Shown: positions 17,844 through 26,635 of the stretch, in pieces
Layout of the letters: each line of letters opens with the position of its first letter
How positions within the stretch are numbered: the stretch's first letter is position 1
Assembly (NCBI RefSeq): GCF_014529705.1
Contig: NZ_JAANIH010000035.1
Span: forward strand, 1 to 64,000
Origin: Bradyrhizobium campsiandrae
GTDB taxonomy: Bacteria > Pseudomonadota > Alphaproteobacteria > Rhizobiales > Xanthobacteraceae
DNA length: 64,000 nucleotides
Reading direction: 5' to 3'
Made by a program: the position numbers and the translations under genes
Notes under the pieces: generated by a model
Seen by the model: the letters and a program-made list of their open reading frames with translations, nothing else
What the model was told of the DNA's origin: nothing
Database searches by the model: none

Positions 17844-18119
17844 TCAGGCGACGAGATCAGCATCCTCGGGATGTTTCTCGAGATAGTCGACGACGAAACC
17901 GCAGCCAGCGATCACCTTCTTGCCGTCGTGACGGATCAGTTCCAGCGCGCCCTTGATCAACTCGGACGCAAGGCCGCGGCCGCGCAGCGCACGCGGCGTT
18001 TCCGTGTGAGTGATGATCACCGCCGATGACGTCAGCCGGTAGTTGGCGAAGGCGAGCTCGTGGCCGACGTCGAGTTCGAAGCGGCTCCTGTCCTTGTTGT
18101 CGCGTACCGCTACCGTCAT
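17844..18119 (-). CDS. GNAT-like N-acetyltransferase, NATD1/YjdJ type (copy 1)
   Basis: 91 residues from MTVAVRDNKDRSRFELDVG, with GGAAGGA upstream. A minimal GNAT domain: SSAVIITHTETPRALRGRGL carries the acetyl-CoA loop (R-G-x-G-L-A), then ELIRHDGKKVIAGCGFVVDY and a C-terminal HPED. Such small GNATs act on unknown substrates. A second copy lies at 19175-19450. Confidence 0.85.
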   Translation of the reverse strand: MTVAVRDNKDRSRFELDVGHELAFANYRLTSSAVIITHTETPRALRGRGLASELIKGALELIRHDGKKVIAGCGFVVDYLEKHPEDADLVA

Positions 18120-18223
18120 TCGAGGTCCTTCCGAGGCCATGCTGATCTGTTGATCTAGGCGCCTGAACCCTCGCTTGCCAAGGCGCGACCAAGGGAGGTT
18201 GCCGCAGGGGAGATATCTGGAAA

Positions 18224-19159
18224 ATGCGCGTCCCGCTCAGCCTCATGGCCATGCTCGTCGTGCTCGTCCCGACAACGCCGGTACCGGCCGTAGCCGAGGG
18301 CGGTCCGGCGTGGGAGGCCTGTGTCGGCCCCGCCAGCACGCCGGATGAAAGGGTGAAGGCCTGCTCGACCGTGATCGACACCAAGAGCGAGACCGGCCGG
18401 AGGCTTGCCGGTGCCTATTGCAACCGCGGTCATGGGCTGACCGAGAAACGGGAGCTCGAGGCGGCGCTGTCCGACCTCGATGAGGCGGTCAAGCTCGATC
18501 CGACCTATGCCTGCGCCTTCAACAATCGCGGTCGCGTCTACAGCTTCAAGCGCGACTACGATCGCGCCATCGCCGACTACGACGAAGCCATCAAGCTCGA
18601 TCCGTCGCTGGCGATGGCCTACGGCAATCGTGGCGAGTCCCGCTACAACAAGGGCGACCTCGACGGCGCAATCGCCGATTTCGACGCGGCGATCAAGCGC
18701 AATCCCGGCTATGCCACCGCCTACGCCAATCGCGGTTACGTCTACGCCCGCAAGCACGACACAGCGCACGCGCTGGCGGACTTCACCATGCGGATCAAGC
18801 TCGCGCCCGACGTGCTCGCCTATATTGATCGAGGCAACGTCTATCGCGACAGCGAGCAGCTCGACCGTGCAGCCGCCGACTATGGCGAGGCGATCCGCGT
18901 CGCACCGACCGATGCCCGCGGTTGGCGCAATCGCGGTATGATCCGGCTCTATCTCGGCGACAACAAGGGTGGGCTCGCCGATTACGACAAGGCGCTGCAA
19001 TTCGATCCGGCCGACGTTTTCTCCTGGAACAATCGCGGCCAGGCCCGAATGCGGCTTGGAGAAAAGCAGGGCGCGATCGCCGACTTCCGGAAGGCGCTGG
19101 AGTTGAAGCCGGGTCTGCAGACGGCGCAGGAGGCGTTGAAAAAGCTTGGAGCGTTGTGA
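18224..19159 (+). CDS. Exported tetratricopeptide-repeat protein
   Basis: 311 residues, signal peptide MRVPLSLMAMLVVLVPTTPVPAVA (written in part). The mature chain is a row of about seven TPR units with the recurring pattern N-R-G-x-x-Y-x-x-K-x-D-x-D-x-A-I-A-D-Y-D-E-A-I-K-L-D-P. Two cysteines near the N-terminus (WEACVGPA and KACSTVID) follow the repeat-start pattern of periplasmic TPR proteins. A protein-interaction scaffold is inferred; partner unknown. Confidence 0.85.
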   Translation: MRVPLSLMAMLVVLVPTTPVPAVAEGGPAWEACVGPASTPDERVKACSTVIDTKSETGRRLAGAYCNRGHGLTEKRELEAALSDLDEAVKLDPTYACAFNNRGRVYSFKRDYDRAIADYDEAIKLDPSLAMAYGNRGESRYNKGDLDGAIADFDAAIKRNPGYATAYANRGYVYARKHDTAHALADFTMRIKLAPDVLAYIDRGNVYRDSEQLDRAAADYGEAIRVAPTDARGWRNRGMIRLYLGDNKGGLADYDKALQFDPADVFSWNNRGQARMRLGEKQGAIADFRKALELKPGLQTAQEALKKLGAL

Positions 19160-19174
19160 GGGACCGGGTCTCGC

Positions 19175-19450
19175 TTACGTCTTCACCAGGCCCTGATAGT
19201 CCGGATGCTTCTCGATCCACGCCTTCACGAACGGGCATTGCGGGATCAGCTTGAGGCCGCTGGCGCGCACCTGGTCGAGGGCGCCTTGCACCAGTCTTGA
19301 GCCGACGCCCTTGCCGCCAAGCTCTTTCGGCACGTCGGTATGCTCGAATGTGATGACATTGCCGTCGAGCTTGTAGTGCTCGGTCGCAAGGTGGCCGTCC
19401 ACCTCCAGCTCGTAACGGTGATGTGCCTTGTTGTTGATGACGTCGCTCAT
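19175..19450 (-). CDS. GNAT-like N-acetyltransferase, NATD1/YjdJ type (copy 2)
   Basis: 91 residues, MSDVINNKAHHRYELEVDGH, GNVITFEHTDVPKELGGKGV, GSRLVQGALDQVRASGLKLI, PQCPFVKAWIEKHPDYQGLV. The acetyl-CoA loop is G-G-K-G-V-G. The same length and layout as the gene at 17844-18119, from which it is separated only by the TPR gene, but clearly diverged in sequence. It lies 11 bp downstream of the DUF3828 gene and is probably cotranscribed with it. Confidence 0.87.
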   Translation of the reverse strand: MSDVINNKAHHRYELEVDGHLATEHYKLDGNVITFEHTDVPKELGGKGVGSRLVQGALDQVRASGLKLIPQCPFVKAWIEKHPDYQGLVKT

Positions 19451-19461
19451 GAAATTTCCGA

Positions 19462-19974
19462 TCAGCTTTTCAGCGAGTCCGATAGCATCTTGCGGATCGA
19501 CCAGGCTTCGCCGTCGGAGGTGCCCTTGATGTCGTCGATCTTCCAGCTGCCAGCTTCGCGCACGAAGTCGTAACGCACGACCTGGTCTGCGGGTTTGCGG
19601 TCGTTGCGGTGCCCGGTGATGGTCACCGCGAGCCTCGCCTTGTCGGCCTCCGTCTTCTCCGCGTCAACCTTGAACGACTTCACGTCGGGTTCCTGCGAAT
19701 TGGTGACGGGATCGAAATCGATCGGTCCGACGTCGCCCTTCGGCGTGTGCGCATCCGCCTTGGCCCATAGCGCGACCAGCGCCTTGGAGAAATATTTCGC
19801 CTTCGCCGCCTTGCTCTCGGTGACGAAGGCTGCACCGCCGTCGCCCTTGCCCTTGGCGGCACGGGTGTAGATCGCAGTCAGGATGGCTGCGGGATCGCTC
19901 GGCGCGGGCGCTTGAGCCAAGGCGGGCGCGGCGGCGAACAGAGAGGCGGCAATGAGGGTGCGGCGGGTGAGCAT
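19462..19974 (-). CDS. DUF3828-like exported protein
   Basis: 170 residues, signal peptide MLTRRTLIAASLFAAAPALA with a twin arginine-like RR but no full Tat motif. Mature part: PAAILTAIYTRAAKGKGDGG, FSKALVALWAKADAHTP, PIDFDPVTNSQEPDVKSFKV and VVRYDFVREAGSWKIDDIKG, characteristic of DUF3828/NTF2-like proteins. Function unknown; probably periplasmic. Confidence 0.75.
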   Translation of the reverse strand: MLTRRTLIAASLFAAAPALAQAPAPSDPAAILTAIYTRAAKGKGDGGAAFVTESKAAKAKYFSKALVALWAKADAHTPKGDVGPIDFDPVTNSQEPDVKSFKVDAEKTEADKARLAVTITGHRNDRKPADQVVRYDFVREAGSWKIDDIKGTSDGEAWSIRKMLSDSLKS

Positions 19975-20066
19975 GAAGCGTTCCTGGAATGACGGCGCGG
20001 GACGTTAGGCCGGAAGGGCCGGTGTCGGCGCGGTACCTCTATAGACCGGCGCAGGCCCGGTTCGGT

Positions 20067-20438
20067 TCAATCCGCCGCCTTGGCAAGGCGCGAATCTTCC
20101 GGCTGCTGTTTCGGGGGGAGGCAGCCCTGGCAGATGACGAGGGAGCGATTGACCTTGGCGTCCTGCGCGGCCTCGATGCCGTCCTGGGTCTGCCACCACT
20201 CCTTCGAATAGGGCTGGAGTCCGGCTTGCGAGCTGGCGCGGTCGGATCCGGCTGCGGTGCGCGTTGTCCGCGATGGCCCGGCGGCGGGGCGCGGCTGGTT
20301 GGGATCCTCGCCGCCGGCACCGTCCCAGGCGTATCGGGCGGGCTTGAAGGCGGGATCGGAGACCAAATGGGCTTGCGGGCCCATTGCGCATCCGGCAAGC
20401 GCCAGCGACAGCAGGAGGAAGGCGGGCGCTTTGATCAT
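20067..20438 (-). CDS. Hypothetical lipoprotein
   Basis: About 123 residues starting MIKAPAFLLLSLALAGCAMG. The lipobox L-A-G-C places the lipidated Cys at about residue 17. The mature region is Pro/Arg-rich, then PYSKEWWQTQDGIEAAQDAK, VICQGCLPPKQQPED with a C-x-x-C pair. No known family recognised. It is divergent from the exported protein at 20533. Confidence 0.72.
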   Translation of the reverse strand: MIKAPAFLLLSLALAGCAMGPQAHLVSDPAFKPARYAWDGAGGEDPNQPRPAAGPSRTTRTAAGSDRASSQAGLQPYSKEWWQTQDGIEAAQDAKVNRSLVICQGCLPPKQQPEDSRLAKAAD

Positions 20439-20532
20439 GATGTGGCACTCTGTACGCGAGAACGGAGGAAGGTTGCGCCGATCATGTTTAAAATTCCCTG
20501 AACGATCGCGACCGTGCCGGCGACCAACGCGC

Positions 20533-21030
20533 ATGCGCTATTTGATCCTCCCGTTCGTTCTGCTGGCTGTTGCCGCGCATGCCGATGAGGCGAAGCCGTT
20601 TGATCCTGCCGACTATCCGGCGGCCGTGCAGAAGGCGCTGCACTACGCCAATCAGGAATGCGACAGCCAGGGCGGCGGCGCTGTGACGTTCGCACCCGAC
20701 ACGGTGCGCAAGGTTGACCTGACCGGAGACGGCCGCGACGATTACATCGTCGATTTTCGCGATACCAAATGTGGCCAGCGCGAGAGCACCTATTGCGGAA
20801 CCGGCGGCTGCGTGCTGGATATCCTGGTGACGCGGCCCGACGGCAGCATTCGCTCCGTGTTCGACGGTTATGTCCGCAGCTACACCATCGTCGCCCCCGC
20901 GATGAAGCAAGGCTCGGCGCGTGTCATCCGGTTCGATCTGCATGGCAGCTATTGCGGCGGCTTCGGAGCGCAGGCCTGCGTCAAGGAAATGGCAATCACG
21001 CAAACGCCTTTCGCGTTCAACAAGCCGTAG
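20533..21030 (+). CDS. Exported hypothetical protein
   Basis: 165 residues, MRYLILPFVLLAVAAHADEA signal with cleavage after AHA. Mature chain: PADYPAAVQKALHYANQECD, VRKVDLTGDGRDDYIVDFRD (an FG-GAP/EF-hand-like D-x-T-x-D-G-x-D-D-Y motif), then CGTGGCVLDILVTRPDGSIR. Six cysteines suggest disulfides. Looks like a calcium-binding or integrin-like extracytoplasmic protein; role unknown. Confidence 0.75.
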   Translation: MRYLILPFVLLAVAAHADEAKPFDPADYPAAVQKALHYANQECDSQGGGAVTFAPDTVRKVDLTGDGRDDYIVDFRDTKCGQRESTYCGTGGCVLDILVTRPDGSIRSVFDGYVRSYTIVAPAMKQGSARVIRFDLHGSYCGGFGAQACVKEMAITQTPFAFNKP

Positions 21031-21135
21031 GGCAAATGCGCGACCGGCGGTCTTGCTACCGCGCGGCCGATGGCGATAAATGGGCTGCAATGAGCGGACG
21101 GCCCGCGTGCCGTCTGCCGCCGAAGAGGAAGCCCG

Positions 21136-22743
21136 ATGCAGCCGCTCCGCATGTCCCGCCGTGTCATGAATCTCGCTTACATGCTGACGCAGAATGCGCG
21201 GCGGCATGGCTCGCGTCACGGTTTCGTCTGGGGTGAGAGGTCGTGGACCTGGCGCGAGATCGACGCGCGGGTCTCGGCCCTCGCGGCGTCACTCGCTGCG
21301 CGCGGCATCGTCAAGGGGGACCGCATTCTCGTCCATTCCAAGAATGGCGAGGAGATGTTCGTCTCGATGTTCGCCGCGTTTCGGCTCGGCGCGGTCTGGG
21401 TGCCCACCAATTTCCGCCTGATGCCCGATGAGGTCGCCTATCTCGCCCAGGCCTCGGGCGCGAAGGCGTTCCTGTGCCACGTCGACTTCCCTGAGCATGC
21501 GGCGGCCGTGACGGGCAGTGCGCTGGAATTCACCTGGAGCATCGATGGCAAGTCCTCCTTCGGCGAGTGCTCGGTGGCCGAGGCTATTGCTGCGCATGCC
21601 GGCCAGGTGGTCGAGAACGTCGCGGTCGAGCACGACGATCCCTGCTGGTTCTTCTTCACCTCGGGAACGACGGGCCGCTCCAAGGCGGCGGTGCTGACCC
21701 ACGGCCAGATGGGGTTTGTGGTCACCAATCATCTCGCCGACCTGACGCCGGGCGTGACGGAGGCCGATGCCTCGCTGGTGGTGGCGCCGCTGTCGCACGG
21801 CGCGGGCGTGCATCAGTTGGTGCAGACCGCGCGCGGCGTCTGCACCGTGCTGCTGCCGACTGAGAAGTTCGATATCGACGAGGCGTTCCGCTTGATCGAG
21901 AAGCATCGCGTCGGCAATCTCTTCACGGTGCCGACGATCCTGAAGATGATGGTCGAGCACCCCGCTGCCGACAAATACGATCATTCCTCGCTGCGCCACG
22001 TCATCTATGCCGGCGCGCCAATGTATCGCGAGGATCAGAAGGCCGCGCTGAGGAAGCTCGGCAAGGTCATCGTGCAATATTTCGGGCTCGGCGAGGTCAC
22101 CGGCAACATCACCGTATTGCCGGCTGCGCTGCACGATCTCGAGGATGGGCCGCATGCGAAGATCGGCACCTGCGGCTTCGAGCGCACCGGCATGCAGGTC
22201 TCGATCCAGGACGACGAGGGACGCGAGCTGGGGGCGAACCAGAGCGGGGAGATCTGCGTGATCGGGCCCGCCGTGCTCGCCGGCTATTACGACAACCCCG
22301 AGGCCAATGCGAAGGCGTTCCGCAACGGCTGGTTCCGCACCGGCGACCTCGGCCACATGGACGAGGAGGGGTTCGTCTACATCACTGGCCGTGCCTCCGA
22401 CATGTACATTTCCGGCGGCTCCAACATCTATCCGCGCGAGATCGAGGAGAAGATTTTGACCCATCCCGCGGTGGGCGAGGTTGCCGTGCTCGGCGTCCCC
22501 GATGCGACCTGGGGCGAGGTCGGCGTCGCCGTCTGCGTTCCGCGCGAGGGCGCAAAGGCCGTGAGTGAGGCCGAGATGGCGGCGTTCCTGTCGCCGAAGG
22601 TGCCGCGCTACAAGATGCCGAAGCGCTTCTTCTTCTGGGAGGCGCTGCCGAAATCCGGCTACGGCAAGGTGCCGAAGCGCATGGTGCGCGACGAGCTCGA
22701 GGCGCGCGGGCTGCTCGATCTCGACACGACCAAGACGGGCTGA
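21136..22743 (+). CDS. Acyl-CoA synthetase (AMP-dependent, ANL family)
   Basis: 535 residues, complete ANL enzyme. P-loop-like motif WFFFTSGTTGRSKAAVLTHG (about 170-190), FGLGEVTGNITVLPAA for the A5 motif, GWFRTGDLGHMDEEGFVYIT for the A7/A8 hinge, and PKSGYGKVPKRMVRDEL for the A10 catalytic lysine. It activates a carboxylic acid to acyl-CoA; chain length cannot be told. The following PPC-domain gene starts 9 bp later, so the two form an operon. Confidence 0.92.
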   Translation: MQPLRMSRRVMNLAYMLTQNARRHGSRHGFVWGERSWTWREIDARVSALAASLAARGIVKGDRILVHSKNGEEMFVSMFAAFRLGAVWVPTNFRLMPDEVAYLAQASGAKAFLCHVDFPEHAAAVTGSALEFTWSIDGKSSFGECSVAEAIAAHAGQVVENVAVEHDDPCWFFFTSGTTGRSKAAVLTHGQMGFVVTNHLADLTPGVTEADASLVVAPLSHGAGVHQLVQTARGVCTVLLPTEKFDIDEAFRLIEKHRVGNLFTVPTILKMMVEHPAADKYDHSSLRHVIYAGAPMYREDQKAALRKLGKVIVQYFGLGEVTGNITVLPAALHDLEDGPHAKIGTCGFERTGMQVSIQDDEGRELGANQSGEICVIGPAVLAGYYDNPEANAKAFRNGWFRTGDLGHMDEEGFVYITGRASDMYISGGSNIYPREIEEKILTHPAVGEVAVLGVPDATWGEVGVAVCVPREGAKAVSEAEMAAFLSPKVPRYKMPKRFFFWEALPKSGYGKVPKRMVRDELEARGLLDLDTTKTG

Positions 22744-22752
22744 ACGGGCGCA

Positions 22753-23613
22753 ATGCGAAGCATCAAGCAGCCGGGTGCGCCCGTCACCGAGCGGATCCAA
22801 TGGGTGGAGGCGAGGGGACGCGCCTTCTCGTTCACGCTTCAAGCCGGCCTGCCGTTGCTCGAAGCCGCACGCCGCGGCTTTGCCGCGGAAGGTTTTGCCG
22901 GCGGCGTGTTGAATTTCACCAGCGGCGCGCTCGGACCGTTCGGCTATGTGATGCCGGCGCTGTCGAAGACCGGCGAGAACGCGGCGTTCTACAGCGACAC
23001 GTATCGGCCCGCGGGTGTGACGCGCACAAGGCTCGGCAGCATGACGCTGGGCTCGCGCGACGGGGCGCCGTTCTTTCACTGCCACGGGCTCTGGACCGAA
23101 GCGGACGGCAAGGCGAGCGGCGGCCACGTGCTGCCGGACGAGACCGTCGTCGCTGAACCGTTCGAGGTCCAGGCCTTCGGTATCGATGGCGCGATGTTCA
23201 CCGCGGAGCCGGACGGCGAGACCAATTTCAAGCTGTTCGGGCCTGTTGTCTCGGCAAGCACGGGCGCGCGCACGACAAGCCGCGCCTTCGCCCTGCGGCT
23301 GCGCCCCAACCAGGATTTTGCCGGTTGCCTCGAAGCTTTCTGCCGCGCACGCGGCATCGCGCGAGCGAAGATTCATGGCGGCGTCGGCTCGACCGTCGGC
23401 GCACGTTTCAGCCATGGCGGCGTAACCGAGCCGTTCGCCACGGAGCTTGCGATCACCGCCGGAACGATCGGGCCGGGCACATCGGGCGTGCTGGAGGCCG
23501 TGCTCGACGTCGCCCTGATCGACTACACCGGCGGCCTTGCCGAGGGACGGCTGGTCCGCGGCGACAATCCCGTGCTGATGACGATGGAGCTTGTGCTGGA
23601 GGTTTTGGCCTAG
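22753..23613 (+). CDS. PPC/DUF296-domain protein paired with the acyl-CoA synthetase
   Basis: 286 residues with two regions resembling the plants-and-prokaryotes-conserved (PPC, DUF296) fold. The first, about 15-155, has GRAFSFTLQAGLPLLEAARR, FFHCHGLWTEADGKASGGHV and LPDETVVAEPFEVQAFG; the second, about 170-286, has SRAFALRLRPNQDFAGCLEA, KIHGGVGSTVGARFSHGG and a C-terminal VRGDNPVLMTMELVLEV. The HxHxxxxxxxGxxxGGH pattern suggests a metal or small-molecule site. Coupling to an acyl-CoA synthetase points to an enzyme or ligand-binding role rather than DNA binding. Confidence 0.7.
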   Translation: MRSIKQPGAPVTERIQWVEARGRAFSFTLQAGLPLLEAARRGFAAEGFAGGVLNFTSGALGPFGYVMPALSKTGENAAFYSDTYRPAGVTRTRLGSMTLGSRDGAPFFHCHGLWTEADGKASGGHVLPDETVVAEPFEVQAFGIDGAMFTAEPDGETNFKLFGPVVSASTGARTTSRAFALRLRPNQDFAGCLEAFCRARGIARAKIHGGVGSTVGARFSHGGVTEPFATELAITAGTIGPGTSGVLEAVLDVALIDYTGGLAEGRLVRGDNPVLMTMELVLEVLA

Positions 23614-23673
23614 CTTGCAACAACGACTTGCGTCGCCTCCCTCATCCACGGGCCACGCCTCTGCAGCCCACGA

Positions 23674-25746
23674 TCACCATGGGCCGGTGCGCATCTTCGC
23701 CATGGCGAGGTATGTGGAGTCACTGAAGCCAGACGTTGTCCCCGAGCTTGATCCCTGGAAGAGGTCGAGCACGGGCGAGTAGGTCTGGCTGGCGTTCTTG
23801 GCGTCATACATGGCGGAGAAGCGGCTGAGCAGCTTTGAAAGCTTGGTGGGATCGGAGAGATCCTTGAGATTGAGGTATTTCTCAACGATCTTGGCTTGCT
23901 GATCGATCTGCATCGCAGCCATCTGGTCCGGCAGATCGAACGTGGTTCGAAACACCTCCGAAAGAGCCTTGTCGGCAAGGATGTCGTAGGCCGAGTTGAT
24001 GTGTCCGGCCATGCGCTGGAAATACAGCGCCAGACGCACGCCGGGATTCGCATCGCCCTGCTGCTGCTCCAGGCTCTGCTCGAGATAGTTCTTCTGCGTT
24101 GCCAGGAATTGATCGCGCTTTTGCGGCCCCATCGTCGGAAGGCGCGCGACGTTGCCCTTGCTGTCGAAGTTGAACGACGCCACGATCTCGGAAAAGCGGG
24201 GATCGCTTTGCGTGTTCACGAAGCTCTTGGGATCGTTCAGATCGGAGGCGAACATCTTCTTGAGATCGGCGGTGCTCACTTTCGCAGGGTCCAGGCCCTT
24301 GGCGACGAGAACGAAGTCGATCAGCTTCCTGTTCGCGAGCAAATCGGAAACGCTCTTGATGTCGCCGATCGCCTGTTGATAGTCCGATGCGTCCTTCTGG
24401 GCCTGAGCCTTGATTTTCGGCTGGTCCTGCGGGCTTGCGAATTTCAGCTTGCCAAGGACGTAAGCTCTGGCGATGTCGAGGATCTCGGCCGAACCCTGCG
24501 CCGTCAGCGGCGTCGTCAGATTGCCCTTGGCGTCGAAGTTGAACGCGCGTGCCAGCTTGACGTATCGATCGTCCTTGAGCGTATAGACGTAGCTCTTGGG
24601 ATCGTTGAGGTCGCTCTCGAGAGCGGACGTCACGGTGGATTGCGAGACTTGCGTGGGATCGAGGCCGACGGCTGCAAGCGCAAAATTGTACGCGGTGGTG
24701 TTGGACATCAGCCCCTGGACCGACGTCACATGGGGAATGATCTTTGCGAACTGCCCGATCACCACGGCTTCCTGCAACGGGCTTGCCGCCGCATAGACGG
24801 CCGATTTGCTGTCGTCGAAGTTCTTGTTGGTGAGCGCAAGGTTTGCAGCTGACTGCGCCGGTGTCCCCGATGGAAGCGATCCGTCGGCTGCAAATTCGAA
24901 TGCGCCGGCCAGATCCACGAACCGGCTGGTGGTCGCGATGGTGTCGTTGGTGCTGGAGATGGTGCTCGTGGTCGTCTGCAGGCGGTATTTTTCGACCAGT
25001 ATCTGAACCTTCAAATGATCGACGTCGGCCCCGGGCTGCGACAATTGCGTCGTGTAGTCGGCAATCTTTGCGCTGGCGTCGGCTGCATCCGATTTGGCCT
25101 GGGCAAGCTGGGCGTTGAGGCCATTCAGCTTCGAGGTGAAGGTGACATTGACGTAGCTGTTCGGATCCGCGGGATCGCTGGACAAGACCTGCTTGATCGT
25201 GTCGCGGGACCATTTGCTTTGGTCGATGCCGAATGCCGAAGCGACGTAATTGCGAAGACGATCGTCGTTGAGGAGCTGGTCGACGCTGGTCACGCCGCCG
25301 ATCTTGGCATTGTAGTATGTCGTGTCGGCGGCAATTGCGTCGACGTTGCTCTTCATGGTGGCCGTGTACAGCCCTATCATGTCATCGGTCTGGTTGGCCG
25401 ATTGCGCGACCTTGGTTTCGCCGCCGGCAAAGGAAAAGGCCGCGGCAAAATCCTGGTAGCGCTTGTCGATCAGCGTATTGGCAAAGCTCTTGGGATCGGA
25501 GAGGTCGCTCTGCAGCACCTTCTTCATGAACGCCTTGGCGTAGGCCATGTCTTCCAGGCCATAGGCTTTCGTGACGTAGTGATACAGGCGGTAGTCGTTC
25601 ATCAGGTCGTCGACGCTGTGCACCTTGCCGATATTGGCCTTGTAATAGGCGGCTTCGCGCGAGACGTCCGATTGCTGCGCCACCCGCGTCAGGGACTGAG
25701 CCAGATTGCGCGCGACGTAGCTGTAGTTGAAATAGGTGGACACCAT
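23674..25746 (-). CDS. DUF1217 repeat protein, flagellum-associated
   Basis: 690 residues. At least five copies of one helical repeat are visible, each with a V-x-S-V-x-x-L-x-x-x-x-x-x-x-x-x-x-A-x-G-L core and then S-D-L-x-D-P-K-S-[FY]-[VA]-N. Copy starts are near residues 40, 150, 335, 460 and 585. Residues about 215-275 form a likely coiled coil with Gln/Ala heptads. DUF1217 proteins sit in rhizobial flagellar clusters; no flagellar genes are adjacent here. No signal peptide, so export through the flagellar system is possible. Confidence 0.8.
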   Translation of the reverse strand: MVSTYFNYSYVARNLAQSLTRVAQQSDVSREAAYYKANIGKVHSVDDLMNDYRLYHYVTKAYGLEDMAYAKAFMKKVLQSDLSDPKSFANTLIDKRYQDFAAAFSFAGGETKVAQSANQTDDMIGLYTATMKSNVDAIAADTTYYNAKIGGVTSVDQLLNDDRLRNYVASAFGIDQSKWSRDTIKQVLSSDPADPNSYVNVTFTSKLNGLNAQLAQAKSDAADASAKIADYTTQLSQPGADVDHLKVQILVEKYRLQTTTSTISSTNDTIATTSRFVDLAGAFEFAADGSLPSGTPAQSAANLALTNKNFDDSKSAVYAAASPLQEAVVIGQFAKIIPHVTSVQGLMSNTTAYNFALAAVGLDPTQVSQSTVTSALESDLNDPKSYVYTLKDDRYVKLARAFNFDAKGNLTTPLTAQGSAEILDIARAYVLGKLKFASPQDQPKIKAQAQKDASDYQQAIGDIKSVSDLLANRKLIDFVLVAKGLDPAKVSTADLKKMFASDLNDPKSFVNTQSDPRFSEIVASFNFDSKGNVARLPTMGPQKRDQFLATQKNYLEQSLEQQQGDANPGVRLALYFQRMAGHINSAYDILADKALSEVFRTTFDLPDQMAAMQIDQQAKIVEKYLNLKDLSDPTKLSKLLSRFSAMYDAKNASQTYSPVLDLFQGSSSGTTSGFSDSTYLAMAKMRTGPW

Positions 25747-26635
25747 GGGGGATTCCTGACGGCTCGGCGGGACTTGTCGACGGATCTTTTTGGCGAGGTC
25801 TTGGACGTCCGTCAGTCATTGCCGGGTCGCAAGGCAGACAACTGGCCTCATGCCAGTACGCAGAAATATTGTTTCCAATCATTACTGCGATTCTGGGCGA
25901 CACCCCCAGGGATCGGTTGCGCCCAACCGCCGCATCGCAAGCCCCGCGCAAGGGACAGCTTCGGGCAAGCTTCGTCTGGTAGGCAATTTGAAATCGCGGA
26001 CATGCTTCAACGTCCTCGCGGCTGATCTCGCCCGAGTTTTGCTCTGCAACGTCACCCTCATCTGAAAGAGGGCGCAGGGAAGACCGGGTGCCAGGCTGGC
26101 ACCCGCGGTCCACTGTGCGATAGGTTGCGCTACAAGAGGCTGCACAGCGGCATACAGGTGAAGCCGAAACATCCGGCCTTCCCTGCGCAGTGGTTTGACG
26201 GCTTATGTCGTGATCTCCCCGGGGAGCGATGCACTATTGCCCCCGTCGTCTCGCGGATGACTGATGTGCATGTCCGGTTGGACATCGCACATCACCACGA
26301 GCCTTGGCGCACAGACCCGGGCGCCAGGACCACACGATTTTGCCGTACGCAGTCACACCGGTCGTTTGCGCGAGGGTCTTGCTCACGGTTGCCCGCCCTG
26401 CAAGATCCGATCGCGCCGATGTGACCCGCGCCCACCACCGTCCGGCCCGCGTCGTGACGATCGCGATACGCCCCTCTTCCATGGGCCGGGTTGCCGCCAC
26501 ACTTACGCGATTTCCGAAATTCGATAAAGCGGAATATTTTTGCCGGCGTCCATTGCCCCAAGGCTGGCGTGTTTTGCCCGTCAGGCAACGCAAGGTCTAG
26601 AGGGCGCGAGCCGCGCTCCCGCCGTGCCGCGCCTG
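25747..26635. repeat. Gene-free region with a degenerate dispersed repeat
   Basis: About 890 bp without a credible gene. From about 26150 to 26600 the conceptual translations give short peptides I associate with a high-copy intergenic element in Bradyrhizobium: HPAFPAQWFDGLCRDLPGER (from about 26169, + strand), GPHDFAVRSHT on another + frame, and EEGRIAIVTTRAGRWWA on the - strand. They are broken by frame changes, as expected of a non-coding or decayed repeat. Recognition is from memory of annotated genomes. The left part (25747-26150) shows nothing I can name. Confidence 0.45.

Noticed and set aside
21289..23649. 786-codon open frame antisense to the acyl-CoA synthetase and PPC gene
   Set aside because: No recognisable motif and fully covered by two well-supported genes.
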